DNA of 64,000 nt. Origin: Liolophura sinensis. Its lineage: Eukaryota > Mollusca > Polyplacophora > Chitonida > Chitonidae. Below are positions 1 through 11,823 of the stretch, in pieces. The DNA is taken from contig NC_088300.1 in assembly GCF_032854445.1 (NCBI RefSeq), positions 44,013,682 through 44,077,681 on the forward strand, read 5' to 3'. Made by a program: the position numbers and the translations under genes. Under the pieces are notes generated by a model. The model was not told the DNA's origin. It saw nothing but the letters and a program-made list of their open reading frames with translations, and ran no database searches. Within the stretch, counting starts at the first letter, position 1, and each line of letters begins with the position of its first letter.

Positions 1-2289
1 ACGCACTGCATAAATTAGAGCACTTTTGATGACATCTTTACATATGACTAATAGACTGTGTAAAAATGACAAGCAAACGGAAAGTCCTAAAATATTTGTG
101 TAGCAACCCAACCTTAAGGGAGTGCACGTCATGCAGTCACAGATTAATATATATAAGAAAGTTAATATAACTTCTTAACATGCTGAAAGTGAAGATCTAT
201 CCATATTACAGAAACAAAATATTACAATGCATTTAGCATCCGGAACAACTGTGCTTACTGTCTTTCAGAAGTCCGCACTTTCTCAGTTAATGTGATTTTA
301 TACGATAAAAAGGCACAATAGTAATTTTAAAAAGTTTTTCCAAGGGTTGTCCATTGGCAAGTGTTTCATAAGCGACCATACTAAAGACATTGTCCGATCT
401 TACGTTATAAGGTGTAATGCTGCAATGGGAAAACTGGTGATTCTTAAGACGGTATGCGATCTTAAGTTGTCTTACAACTGTGATTAAAATGATCTCGTGC
501 CAAACGGTATCTACAGACCTTAAGTCATCATACTGCGTTGAGAAAATTGATCATTCGTATTTTGTCGTACCATATTGCATCGGACTTGGGTCATAACGAC
601 TTATATTGTGTCCTTAATGGCTCAGCCAGTTAGTCAGTCAGTCAAATCTTGAGGGACTACTTCTTGAAACATTATGTATACACGCCATAAGAAAACAGAC
701 CCCACGTTTGTGGTACACAATTCATGGGATCAGCATCGATGAGGTGTATCGCTACGCCGCCTTTATGCACTCACAATAATTATTATTAGTAGCAATACAA
801 CAATTTAATAATTCTCTCCTTTTTGATTTAAATCCCCACACTGCAAATACATAAACAAACACCACACTCCAGTAAACTTCGTCACATTAAAGTACAATCA
901 GTTAAATGCCTTCCAGAGCAAGTTGAATGTTTCAGGCACAGGCCCAGGCACTTAACCACATTGAAGTCAAAATGGCGCCTTCATAAATCGTTAAGGCGAC
1001 AGGATTCTTTTCATCATACAATCCGTTAATAAGATAGGAAGTCTTCACCAATCTCCCAGTGCAAAAAGTACTATGGCATTCATAGTTTTATTGGCATGTC
1101 ATCTCCACACTACATATCCATCTTCCTGGAAGTATGGATTATGGCTATTAAATCATCATAATGAAAATCGGGCGGCACGGTATAACCAAATACATGTACG
1201 CTTGTAAGAAGAGTTTAAGCTTGGATTAAAAGACTAATAATGTGACGTTAGATATTCTAAACTACTTTAGCTGGAAGTTTAGGACAATTTTTTGGAAGCT
1301 TTTTGGTGTCCATATGTGTCAATATGTTCCTTTAAGGAAAGCGTGAAGAAAATTTATGAAATGTGCTAAATGAAAGGATGAACTCCCTCGCATATATTAC
1401 TACGTTTTCGCTCATCCTGTTAAACCTGTGCACCTGTGTATGCATTTCTCGGTCATTAAATACATAATGTACTCAACGTACTAAGCAATCCATATCGATC
1501 CGACGCCAATATTATAACAGCGGAATTATTGCACAAATATGATTGAGTTGGAATATGAAAGCTGTTCCACGTGATGACATAATACAGAGATTGTGCGATG
1601 TGCAGGCGTTTATATAATTATACAGTATATACATGAAAGTTGTATATATTCCTGCGTCATTTATATTTTCAATATCCAGGCGTTTGTGTATACAACTATA
1701 CAGCGCATATGAATGTTGTTAACATCATTCTGCTTCACTTACGTATATTTCCATGTGCTTTATTATACAACGTGTATGCATGAAGGATATTTAGATGAAC
1801 CATGCGTTAGGATTTCACTAAATGGGAACGAAAATCGATATTTTACGGGAAGTAACGGTACCGTTTATTTACCAGATCTGTATACAGTTTCCTATCGCTC
1901 TGATGCAGAGCATATTTGTTACAGTACCATTCATCCGTGGTGACGAGATGCCAGCGGCAAACACAAACCTGTGCATTAATCTGTTGACTTTACTCTTGTG
2001 TCCACATGGTTTCGGTGCGCTCTTGGCTCGTATTTCATTTCTAGACTACCCAACAGGAAAATTGTCTTAGTAGTTATTTTTCTCGTAGGTTCTATTAGAT
2101 CATTTTATTAAACATAATGGTCCTGTATACAAGGTGTTTGACAAACAGTGGATGTTCCTCAGGCTTCGTCAGTGACTTTTCAGTACATCTGCACGCTTTT
2201 GTATAGCAAAGTCACAGTTCTTCGATTTTTAGAAAATGTTCGAGAAAGAAGAGGACAAGAGAAGCACCACGAAAAACACCAGTATATTT
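1..2289. other. Unassigned AT-rich sequence left of the SH2 exons
   Basis: I find no convincing exon here. It should be intron or 5' region of the SH2 gene, because the first SH2 exon in the window opens with a split codon and so needs an upstream exon. Short open frames near 1713-2070 show no recognisable domain and no clear splice sites. Confidence 0.5.
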
Positions 2290-2384
2290 GTTGATCCATT
2301 TATTTGATTAGTGTTGTACGCCATACTCAAGAATGTTTCAATTACAAGATGGCGGCCAGCATTGTGGTGGAACGAAATGTTCAA
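2290..2384 (-). repeat. SINE family B, 3' fragment
   Basis: Reverse-oriented tail of the SINE with the (AAAT)n 3' end. It carries the diagnostic words for 'actcaagaat' and 'cggccagcat'. It is diverged and lies just left of the TTAA element at 2399. Confidence 0.75.
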
Positions 2385-2398
2385 TTCCGGACACATGA

Positions 2399-2865
2399 TT
2401 AAAGGCAAAGACCACTCTAAAAAGAAGTATATACATCAGATGAAAGATCACTAAAGCTGTCCAGAGAATGCGTTGGATTTATTTTTTTTTTTTACAGTTT
2501 GTTTAACCCAGTAAAATGCATTTGAACATTTAATTCTAGGGTGGTCTTTTCTGACCAAATGGGATTAATAACGTCACCCAAGGTCTTGCTACTTAAACAT
2601 ACGTTAGACTGCTACATTTCATATACATATAGATCTATCTATAAATGCATTCACTGATTTGACCTTGAAACGAATTATTTCAGACAAAAAGTAGAGATGT
2701 TACATAAATGATATCTTCTGAGTCATAACTGACCACCTTAGAATCTTATCTTTTAACACGATTTTCATTATTTGGAAAAACTCTAAAAAGCTAAAAAACT
2801 ATTTTCCTGGAGAGTTGGTTTTTCGTCTGATATACACTGCACATTACAGTGGTCTTTGCCTTTAA
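2399..2865. mobile_element. Non-autonomous DNA element with TTAA ends
   Basis: The ends are inverted repeats: the left reads TTAAAGGCAAAGACCACT and the right is its reverse complement, both in TTAA. Length is 467 bp with no coding capacity. TTAA at both ends fits piggyBac-type targeting, though family membership is inferred only from that. It ends 59 bp before the acceptor of the first visible SH2 exon, so it occupies the 3' end of that intron. Confidence 0.8.
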
Positions 2866-2924
2866 TGTCAGGTAGGTGTTGTGGGTTTCCTGAACCTATA
2901 TACCCTCTTCTTTTTCACCCTTAG

Positions 2925-5900
2925 GGTAACCCCTATCATGTTCAGCCGGGTGGATACGGACAGCTTGCTGAGGACCGCCCCAGTCGGAGCCTACCTTCTC
3001 TACGTGGACTTCGACACAGACAAACTTTATCTATCCGTCAGGTAAGATTTGTATTATTTATTTATTTGAATGTTGTTCAAAACATTATAAACGTGAATGG
3101 AACCAGTGTCTACAATCTGCCAGGTACCGAACAAGCCCCCTGACTTAAAGCCACAGAGGAACAATGTCGAATAGTCGAATGAGCTAAACAGGGTCGATTT
3201 AAGAGTGTTATGGTCAAAGAATGAATGCTTTGCCAGCTCAAACAAATTACTTTTGCAATACCTCTCCAGACGCTAGGATTTGTTAAAAGAAAATACAACT
3301 AAAATATCCTTATAACCTTATAGTTATTTTGGAATAATCGTGGAAATAAACCCGTCACATCCATTTTTATATTTCTTTGACTTGCTTGTTAACTCTGTAA
3401 ATCGACTTTTAATATAGAATTCTTACGAGGCCATGGGATATGCAGTGTTAGAGTAACCGGAAATACAATGCCACTCTCACCGGCACCCTCGCGTATATAG
3501 CTGAAAGGCAAGACAGGCTTCGTGTAACGTCAGCAGAAACAGATGCGTCCTCGTATTAAATAACATACTGAAATGGAAATAACTCTCGCCTGAATTGTTA
3601 AATTCATAACTATAAAAGGAAAGAAGGCGCCCCTGGTTTTTTAAGCCATTTTGTATAAAGACTGAATGTTGTACAAATTCCTCATTTATTTTATGTTGAT
3701 TTGTTCCAGGTCATCGGAAACCGTGGAGCATCACCGAATTCTAGAGATGGATGGCCTGTATTACTTAGATAAGCAGCCTTACCCTTACTTGGACTCTGTT
3801 GTCCTTTACCACCGACGACACAAACTAAAGGGAACCAGGTTAACACAACAGGTAATTATTCATGCATATCCCGTGACAAACGCCAAAGGTGGCTATTTTT
3901 TTCCGTATATTAGATGTAGACGCCGTGAAACTGGAATATTATAAATATTTTTGATTATAGCATATAAAGATCCGTTAACATGACTCGATTTAATTATTTG
4001 TTTGATTCTGATTTGACGCCATGCATACTCAAATATATATGGCATGCGCTCTCGCAGCGACTGTCAAAATAATCCATTTATAATATCCGAGCAAGTAACT
4101 ATTTTAGTCTTTAATCTTAGGGGCACGTATGTTCTATATTCATGCGACAGTTCGCATACTACAAGTTGCCACAAACTTCATAGTGTGAAAGAAACTGTAA
4201 AGGATAAATCCTTCATTATACGTTTCGCATCCCATGCGACAAATCTTTCCCGTCTAGAACAAAACTTGTTTGTGTGGTGTGAGCTGTTTATATTGAAAGC
4301 GAAATGCAGGCATATATTCTTTCTGATTAATGATGACATAATAATGGCAATTGTATTTCTGGCATCATTTAGGTGAAGTGTCATAAGCTTCTTTAGGAGC
4401 CAACGTACATTTAATTCCGTGTAGCATGAGCTTGCAGCCAATATCACTTGTATTGCCACATCGTATAATGTCTGGTGTTCCAATCGTTAGTGGGCCTAGG
4501 TCAGCCAGTCACACATATCGTCACATCTGTCGAAGTCATTTTGTAATGGCACTGATGAGAGATAACTGGTTTTCTGATTAGCTGATGGGATTATCACCAA
4601 GATGCCGTCTGGCAGGGTTCCATATGGATTTGTACAGGTTGGAACAGCACGCCATGATGGCATCATACTTGACATGGAGGTATTGGATTACAAATAGTCC
4701 TTGCCACAAGCTATAGCTGCCACACTTGACACCATTGCAAAACAAGTCCTAAGAACGTATTCATTAAACTATTGACACGAAACTGTTCAGATTGTCAATT
4801 CATTACTTTCGCGATAACTGTTGGCTTTTGCAGCGATTTATTTATAGTACATGACGAAAATTGATATTGTCATTTTGTGGAAAAACTTGGCACAGATGCA
4901 ACTATATAACCTTTCAAGGAGAATTTAGTCCTGAATTCGACCATTTTATTTGCTTTGGACAGGATTAGAGTGTTTTTTCATAGCTGTTTAACCTGTTATT
5001 TTTACTCACCATTTGAAATGGTAGACCTGTGTTTCAAGTGGACTTTGCCAAGTTAACCTTTTCTGTATCGATGTGAGTGAGTGAGTGAGTGCTTGGGGTT
5101 TAACGTTGTGTTTAACAATTTTTCATTCATATGACGACTTACCGGAGGCAAGTAAGGTGACCCTACCGAGCCATTATACTGACGTGGGTCAACCAATCGT
5201 TGTACTACCTCCTGAATGCCGGACGCAAAACAAGGAAGCTACAACTTCCTTTTTTAAGGTCCCGAAGAGGATTCTGTATGGATGTCAAAACAGTTTTACA
5301 TATTCATTAGTCAAACCTCTTCTTGCCGGTATTTTTTAAATAGTAATTTAAAACAATATTCAAAACATCGAAAACTGATAGTTTTAGGAAATCACCTTAC
5401 TTACCATATTTAGAGGTATTATTTCATTTTGCTAAATACACCATTGATATTCACTGTCTGTCACTTATAACATCAGAGCACACCTCATTATGGACAAGTT
5501 TCTGAAAAGGCTGACCAGTAGAGGCTTTAATTGACTTCTCGTGTTCACAGTTTACCTGCTATTCGTCTAGACAACAGCACGACTATCGAAGTCATGTCAT
5601 ACATAACGATGTCTGCCTCTCGGACCATTTAACCTGCAACCAGACCAATTAATATCAATAACTGTACACAAACTAACACGAGTTTACTTCTCATCGCACC
5701 TCGTATTCTCATCGATTGAGATCCGCTGGTGACCCAAGCTGTACAAAACCTCGCACTGATGGCCCCATGTTACAGCCTATGTCTATAGGAGCTGAAAAAC
5801 TCCGATACTGGAAACGCATAAATCACAAACAGCCGTACCCATTTGAACGCAACAGTTCAATCTAGTCGATTGTGTCTTCACTCTTTTTAATCATTTTCAT

Positions 5901-6096
5901 TAACATTTCAGTGTTCATGAAAATTAAAACGAGCTTTGATGGGCCAAGTAAATAGCATCGGAACACCTAACAAATAATATTATAAATAAAATTATTATGT
6001 TTTTGTTGTCTTCCGCAGGCCTACTTAAGTGCTAAAGCTGTGAAGCAGTTTTCCCTGAAGGTGGCAGCACGGAATGGCAACGTACCCATTACCTGA
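2925..6096 (+). CDS. SH2-domain protein, C-terminal three exons (5' partial)
   Basis: Exons 2925-3041, 3710-3851 and 6019-6096 (stop TGA) join in frame (phases 1, 2, 0) with AG acceptors and gtaaga/gtaatt donors. They encode about 111 residues that read as one SH2 domain and a short tail. The order is helix A (SRVDTDSLLRTAP), strand B (GAYLLYVD), strand C (KLYLSV), strand D (VEHHRILEMD), then GLYYLD, helix B (YLDSVVLYHRRH) and RLTQQ. SH2 domains bind phosphotyrosine peptides in signalling proteins. Here the strand-B arginine of the FLVR motif is tyrosine (GAYLLY against GTFLVR), so classical phosphotyrosine binding is doubtful. The rest of the protein lies left of the window, and I cannot name the gene. 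An AATAAA at 6370-6375 may end the transcript. The 2.2-kb last intron holds a SINE at 5073. Confidence 0.75.
5073..5272 (-). repeat. SINE family A, internally deleted copy
   Basis: Starts with the reversed (TGAG)n tail and 'gcttggggtttaac', then the conserved core ('gagccattatactgac'). Compared with the full copy at 13491 it lacks two internal segments, including most of the tRNA-like head. It lies in the last intron of the SH2 gene. Confidence 0.85.
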
Positions 6097-6534
6097 AGAC
6101 AGTCGTCTTCTGTTCCACACTGATAGTGTCAGAGACGAACAGTACAGGTGTGGATTACTCTTCTATTTTGTATACAAATCACCTGAGATAATATCAAAAG
6201 ACGTGACTGCTTGATCACGACAACTGGAGCTTTAAAACAGAGACGACACGCCGTGCCCTGTGTATGGCTTGTTACGGTTCAGTACCCATCGACAAACGGC
6301 ACTCGGCACCTCGCATTCAGTGCGCCACAACATGACCCCTGCCACAGGTCAGGTGTTGAGAGACTGCTTAATAAAGCGCGGCACACTACACTCCATTTTT
6401 TTGTTTTGCAGAATCGTGCTGCGCTGTTGACTCTATGACGATTGCACATTGATTTGATCTCACGAAATATATATACTGTTAATAAATATGTTGATATTAT
6501 TTGTACAAGGCAAGAATTTGGAATTTTTAATTCA

Positions 6535-6601
<67 letters not shown>

Positions 6602-7208
6602 CAGCTGGCAAGAGTGTTGCAAACCAAAGTACAAGAAAACAATGGCCAACCCAACTTGGACCCGAGTCGCGCTGGAAAGGGTATCTCACTGACCAGTGAT
6701 CTCTTGCGTTGCATGATCATTATATTACCAGTTATAATGTACAAAATGTCATCGCAAAAGCATGAATGAACAATAAACTAGGCAGTTCCTCCATTAACCG
6801 TATAATAGACAACACAGTAATTTGTGCAGTATACATAGACCCGTAGTAATATGTCACTAAACTGTCTCAGTCATCCTTATGTTTCTTCATCTGAGGGCTC
6901 TAGCATTAATTTATACACGGATGAATGCAAAATCTGTAAAAGATATATCTACTTTTTCTCTCCGCTTTTTTCTTTCTAGAACCCATGCATGTGGAAAAAT
7001 TATTTGTTGCTATTGCATGTATGTTAGCGCTCTTCGGTTATTGTAGGCACGTCTGTCCACATAGTTTTCTGGTCATGTGACAATAACCAAGGCCAAAGCG
7101 CACCGTATTTATACAGCTTGTCTACGACAAAACATGCCTGCTTTCGCGCATGTATATATGTATGCCTCTATGTAATATTTAACTTATTAAACATTTTTAT
7201 TATCAGTA
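6097..7208. other. Intergenic with long (TA)n microsatellite
   Basis: Probable 3' UTR of the SH2 gene up to about 6375, then non-coding sequence. An almost pure TA run of about 60 bp occupies 6537-6598. Open frames across it are artefacts of the repeat. Confidence 0.7.
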
Positions 7209-7296
7209 CCGTCGATAGCTCAGTTGGTAGAGCGGAGGACTGTAGTAGTATAGGACTGAAATCCTTAGGTCGCTGGTTCGATTCCGGCTCGACGGA
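7209..7296 (+). tRNA. tRNA-Tyr (GTA) with 15-nt intron
   Basis: Complete cloverleaf. The acceptor stem CCGTCGA (7209-7215) pairs perfectly with TCGACGG (7289-7295), with discriminator A at 7296. The D-arm/A-box is TAGCTCAGTTGG and the T-arm/B-box GGTTCGATTCC. The anticodon stem GAGGA/TCCTT encloses loop CTGTAGA with anticodon GTA at 7242-7244. The loop is broken after position 37 by a 15-nt intron (7246-7260). Eukaryotic tRNA-Tyr genes typically carry an intron exactly there, removed by the tRNA splicing endonuclease. A TTTTT run at 7303-7307 is a good RNA polymerase III terminator. The gene looks functional. Confidence 0.96.
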
Positions 7297-8621
7297 CTGT
7301 AATTTTTCTCCTTTTCATTCGGTCTGCATTTCTTATCATTTTTCAGTTTATCTATGAAATATTGCAAAACTGAATATACAGCTATGATTATTTTTTGGTT
7401 AGCAATAGGAAATATAAGCTGCTTTCCTTAGGTTACTGGTTCAATAAACGAACCTTAAAAACACTTAAAACATTTAAATAAAACTGATTAGAAGACGAAA
7501 CAGATCTGACAACGATGATATGCCTTTACACAAAGAAATTGTATGGGTTTTTGGAATATATACTCATTAGGCAGGTAAAAAGGGTTTCATTCAAATTGTG
7601 TTTATTTATTTCATTCTTGTTTCGTGTCGTACAAACTAACAAATATTTCACTTATACGACAGAGGTCAGCATTATGATGGGAGGACATTCAATTAACTTC
7701 TAATAGATTTATCATAATATAACACAATGTGATGTTTCCACAAGTGAAAGTACCAGGATCCAAAAATAACCCTTTAAATCACATTTTAAATGGTGATCTG
7801 TCAGAGAAAAAGAAGTTCTATGATGTAGACTTAGGTTATAGGCCTATACGATGGTCAGCGCTTCAATTATTAAAATTATAAGAGAGCAATCAATGATTTA
7901 TAAAAATCAGATAGAAAACACTTGTTACAAATTAGGTTCTCATATAAGAAAGCTAAAATAAAATCGTGGATAAATGTGGTTCTGTAAGGGTTAATGATCT
8001 TCCGGCTCTACGGTTTTGTTTTATTTCTTCTCTGCATTATTCATTTAAAACTTCCTTTGGACATTTTTTATCAATTTATAACGCAAGCCTTTGACAAGAA
8101 CTTTTTCCTTGGAGATTTCTTCTGAATAAGAATCTATCACAACTGAACTACTGGACCAATTATTCTCCGAAGTGATGAACTGGATCTTGGTATGTGTTTT
8201 CCAAAGCAAAGTGAATAAAATTGGAACAAGACTAAGATTAAAATACCATCCGCATTTCACACGAAGGACCCATGCAAGATGAGTTAAATTTCATGTTACC
8301 CCTGTATTGCAAGAACAGCCACTGTGTATAATCATTAGGCAAGTGCATAGCGTTTATTAATTCAACTTAGTCCAAGTTCTAATTTTTTTTATAGGTTTTA
8401 CAATTGTTTATTTAAAAGATGATATTATTACTGTTCATTATAAAAATAAATCTGGAGAAATAGCACTTCATAAAGAAAATGAATTTTCAGAAATAAAAGC
8501 AGGTCTACCTCTGCATTGTTAGTTGATCAAAGTACGTGTCCAAAATAATGTTCACATATTTTATCCACAAATCGTATATATACACACTTGTATGCTTATT
8601 ATACACATTCGCAATCACCAT
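7297..8621. other. Non-coding, with degraded SINE B tail
   Basis: A diverged reversed SINE B tail lies at about 7601-7686 ('aatatttcacttatacgac'). No supported gene was found. A short minus-strand open frame at 8045-8260 has no recognisable domain. Confidence 0.6.
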
Positions 8622-8816
8622 CAGTCGATAGTTCAGTTGGTAGAGCTGAGGACTGTAGAGGTAAACAGCTGTGATCCTTATAAAGGACACTGGGAAAGTC
8701 TTCCTTGTGGATATAAAACTTCTTGATTTATTAACACGGCGTTTCGAGGTAGTTAGTAACATCGTTATCAGGTGTGATCCTTAATTAGGTCGCTGGTTCA
8801 ATTCCGGCTAAACGAA
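8622..8816 (+). pseudogene. tRNA-Tyr pseudogene split by a 92-bp insertion
   Basis: The left half (8622-8658) matches the tRNA-Tyr gene at 7209 through D-arm and anticodon (GTA). The right half (from 8777) resumes with 'atcctta' and the T-arm (GGTTCAATTCC). Between them the 11-bp word TGTGATCCTTA appears twice (8670-8680 and 8773-8783), a target-site duplication flanking a 92-bp insert at 8681-8772. Leaving out the insert, the ancestral tRNA also had an intron of about 15 nt. The acceptor stem is badly mismatched and the right half has four extra bases, so this is not functional. Confidence 0.85.
8681..8772 (+). mobile_element. Short retroposed insert in tRNA pseudogene
   Basis: 92-bp insertion bounded by an 11-bp direct repeat. 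It contains 'gtggatataaaacttcttga' and ends 'gtttcgagg...cgttatcagg'. That 'gtttcg...catcagg' layout resembles ends of some metazoan retroelements, possibly Penelope-like, but I cannot assign it. The length of the duplication argues for retroposition rather than a cut-and-paste transposon. Confidence 0.6.
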
Positions 8817-9842
8817 CGCAAACAACTTTTTCTTTCTTCTCTTTTCCTTTATAAGCTTCTAATCCACGTAGTTCTTATGTAGATCAGCAATTAAAGGGAT
8901 TCAAGTTTTTGAGACGGTATGCTGCATGTCCTGAATGGATGTCATGTAGATGGATAAAATATCATTTAAAGTGTATAGGTCTACATGTAGAAATAAACTA
9001 TTTACACAGATGTTTAGAAAGCGTGCCTCCCTGTTAGTGACGCAATGTAACATTACCTGTGCAGTACAAAGATTAACGGCCAGATGATTCTTCCAACTCC
9101 TTCCCCACCCCCTTCAGTCTGACGAGACTGGCTGCTCTCCAGGTTAGGGAAGATGGTTGGTAACATACACACGAACTCAGTCACAACCACCACGCATGCG
9201 CAAAGAAGTTTCCAAAGTGTTGGCCTCTTTCTCAGTATAAAAAATCTTGAAATTTAGGAAAGATTATCATCTGTAACATATTGACGAATGAATACCTATA
9301 TTACAATTCCTATCAAAGATCAGTTTAGCAAATTTAATTTTTTTTACATATAAATAAATTGAAATTAATGACAGCAAGAAGTTTTCAGTACACCTTGATT
9401 ACTTCTACATACAAAGTTTCGCCGGCTCTCAAACACAGTGAAATATCCATTGATCACGGCGTACACAATCAAATCAAACTGTAAATCTGCAGGATTTATT
9501 CATCAGATTATCCAACAGGCGTTCTGATGCCCGTATACATTTCTTCTCAAGCGGGTGTGTCATTCTTCATATATCATATCATATCTGTAAACTTAATTAG
9601 TTTATTTATTATACAGATTAGACGAGTCAAAGCATTCCAAATTTGTCAATGTTTCGTCAACATTATGAAAAGTCCGAGAATTCCTGGAAGTACAGTCATC
9701 CAAACATTAACTGGTATTGGCCAAGCAAGTATAGTAGGAACGTTACCTTGTGGTGAAAGTAATCGGTACATTGAAATTCATCAAAATGGCCTGAAGATAT
9801 GGAGCCGTTTTGGTACCACTTGTTGCCGAGTTGCACAGTAGG
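8817..9842. other. Non-coding sequence
   Basis: No gene or clear repeat recognised. A plus-strand open frame at 9527-9841 opens with ATG but shows no domain and partly overlaps the CRT-like ORF on the other strand. Confidence 0.5.
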
Positions 9843-10406
9843 CTAGAGCGCCATGCTGAAACCTATTACCAAGAAACGCCATTTTGGATAGTTTCTCTCC
9901 CGGGCCGTAATTTTCTCTGGGGCAATTAAAAAAAAAACTGTCACAAGAATAAACACAAAGGTACATGTGAGTTGTTGGGTCAAAACGATATAATAAGGAG
10001 AAATAAACATAGTTTCATCCGCGGAATAGTTCGTGAAGTGTGGCCGATTTTTATCTGAAGGCACATTGAACTCAAATTGAAGCTTAGTATTGCTGCTAAA
10101 CAATTTTTCAACAGGCTGCTGAAAGAATTTGGTCCCTGAGAAAAGACTAGCGTTTCTCGATGCATTAAACAGGTGTTCCGATGCTTTAATGCTGTCAATC
10201 CACAAAGGAGAAGCGGCAAATCTGGCCACCCTGCCGAACAACACTCCAAAGGAAAAAAGCGCGATCAAAAACACCACTCGTACTCGAACCGGACCCATCT
10301 TTACCACCCTCTTCGATATTTTGGTGACAGCTGAATCCTTTACGATCAATGGATTGCGTTCTTCTATAGTCTGTATGGATCCGTTACCGCTTCGACCTAA
10401 GAACAT
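9843..10406 (-). CDS. CRT-like transporter, N-terminal exon or truncated copy
   Basis: A 187-codon ATG-initiated frame on the minus strand. It encodes a basic cytosolic N-terminus, then TM1 at about residues 43-65 (VVFLIALFSFGVLFGRVA). A loop of about 70 residues follows with several N-glycosylation sequons (NAS, NYS), then TM2 (YYIVLTQQLTCTFVFILVTV) and PKWRFLVIGF. The order, the 'FGRVA' after TM1 and the 'PKW+ ... G' at the start of the next helix resemble chloroquine-resistance-transporter (CRT) relatives of the drug/metabolite transporter superfamily. The frame stops just where TM3 should begin, with no good GT donor nearby. I found no later exons on this strand down to position 1. It may be an exon with a missed splice site, or a truncated copy. 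Assignment rests on memory only. Confidence 0.45.
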   Translation of the reverse strand: MFLGRSGNGSIQTIEERNPLIVKDSAVTKISKRVVKMGPVRVRVVFLIALFSFGVLFGRVARFAASPLWIDSIKASEHLFNASRNASLFSGTKFFQQPVEKLFSSNTKLQFEFNVPSDKNRPHFTNYSADETMFISPYYIVLTQQLTCTFVFILVTVFFLIAPEKITARERNYPKWRFLVIGFSMAL

Positions 10407-11180
10407 TTCGACTTTTTTTCGATGCAGAACAGATCAATAGCTGTAGGATGGCGGAGATAGTGGTAGAATATATATATATATATATATGCCTACTTACATG
10501 TATGTACGCCTGCCTGACAAATAGTTTTGCACTGGTTATAACTACATTGCTGCAGTGGTTTAGTGATCAAAATTTCCACTTTCTTTATGCATGCAGGAGG
10601 CACTGGTTCAGATGTTTAGACCAACACATGTAAAAAGACAAAAGATATTAAAATTTGAGTCATATGGTGCTATATACTGCTTTTGGTGCCATGTCTCACT
10701 TTATGGTCAGTAACATGCTCAGATGCATTCAGCAGTTTCCCTGGGGTCATTCGCAGTCTCCTCCACCCACCACGTAACCTGGCCAGCTTCATGTAAATTG
10801 AAAAATGTCAAAAAGTTCAGCGCAACACCAATGAAATAAGTATGGCAAGGAAATTAAGGTAGGGCCTAGTAGAAGTAAGCTATTTGTAGGCCTATGTCTC
10901 GATGAAAGTAAATCGATATTGGTTCGTGGTTTCTTGCATATACATGTAAGGCTAAAGCAGCGACGCCATCAGGCCAGCTTTGCTTGGACAGCACAGTTTT
11001 AAGGATACGTCACCATGATAGGAGTAAAATAATGTGGCAAACACTGAAACTGATAAAGCAATCTCCTGCTTTAATAACGATTTAGCCTTAGATTCTAATC
11101 TGTGTTAATGCCATAGAAAGGAGAGAAAAACAAATCTCTAATAGAAAAAAAAAATAAATTAAAAAATGACATGATTATCT
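10407..11180. other. Upstream of CRT-like ORF, non-coding
   Basis: Contains a short TA run (about 10470-10487). No other feature recognised. Confidence 0.5.
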
Positions 11181-11350
11181 ATTTATTCATTTGATTGGCG
11201 TTAAAACGCCATACTCAAGACTATTTCACTTATACGAGGGCGGCCAGCATTATGGTTGGAGGAAACCGGCCGGAGAACGGCGGTAAACCCACGATCATCC
11301 GCAGGTTGCTTACAGATCTTCCTACGAACGGCCGAGCTAGACGTGAACTA
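11181..11350 (-). repeat. SINE family B, 3' part
   Basis: Reversed SINE B running from the A/T-rich tail ('tttattcatttgattggcg') through 'cggccagcattatgg', 'cggccggagaacgg' and 'ccgcaggttgctta' to the middle domain. The tRNA-like head is missing. Confidence 0.85.
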
Positions 11351-11823
11351 ACAGCGACCGTACATGATAAGAATAGTATACTGTACAGATATTCGCATCT
11401 AACATAACGAAATTTGCTCGTAGGCATGTGTTATCAGCGCCTTGTACTGTATATAGTGTTGTTGTTGTTCAAGCTGTGTATAACGCCACCACAGCCAGTA
11501 TATACCAGCCAGGTCCGTTTCAACAAATTAAAGATTATACATGCATCCTCACAGCTTCGTTACGTACATGTACTAGTTCGCTACTGTCCGAAAACACGCG
11601 CTGCTTTGTGTCCAGGATATAGCTTTATGCGATCCGCATATGGCTGCATAAATCTGATGAAGATCTTTGAGTTACGTGTGCACCGCAAAGATAATTCTGC
11701 AGTAGAAAACGCATGGTTGGTATTTGTACCCTTCTTCTTTCCTGCCAACATTTCGCCTTGCATACGACAATACAGTCTGCCGATGGCCAAAGATAAGAAA
11801 ACAAGCATTTGCGGGTATTTTTA

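Noticed and set aside
1713-2070. Possible upstream exon of the SH2 gene
   Set aside because: Open frame with a few protein-like words, but no credible acceptor/donor pair that joins in phase to 2925.
6279-6769. Four overlapping open frames with long Tyr-Ile runs
   Set aside because: They are translations of the (TA)n microsatellite, open on both strands for that reason alone.
8523-8762. Open frames on both strands over the split tRNA pseudogene
   Set aside because: They overlap a recognisable tRNA pseudogene and its insert; no protein domain.
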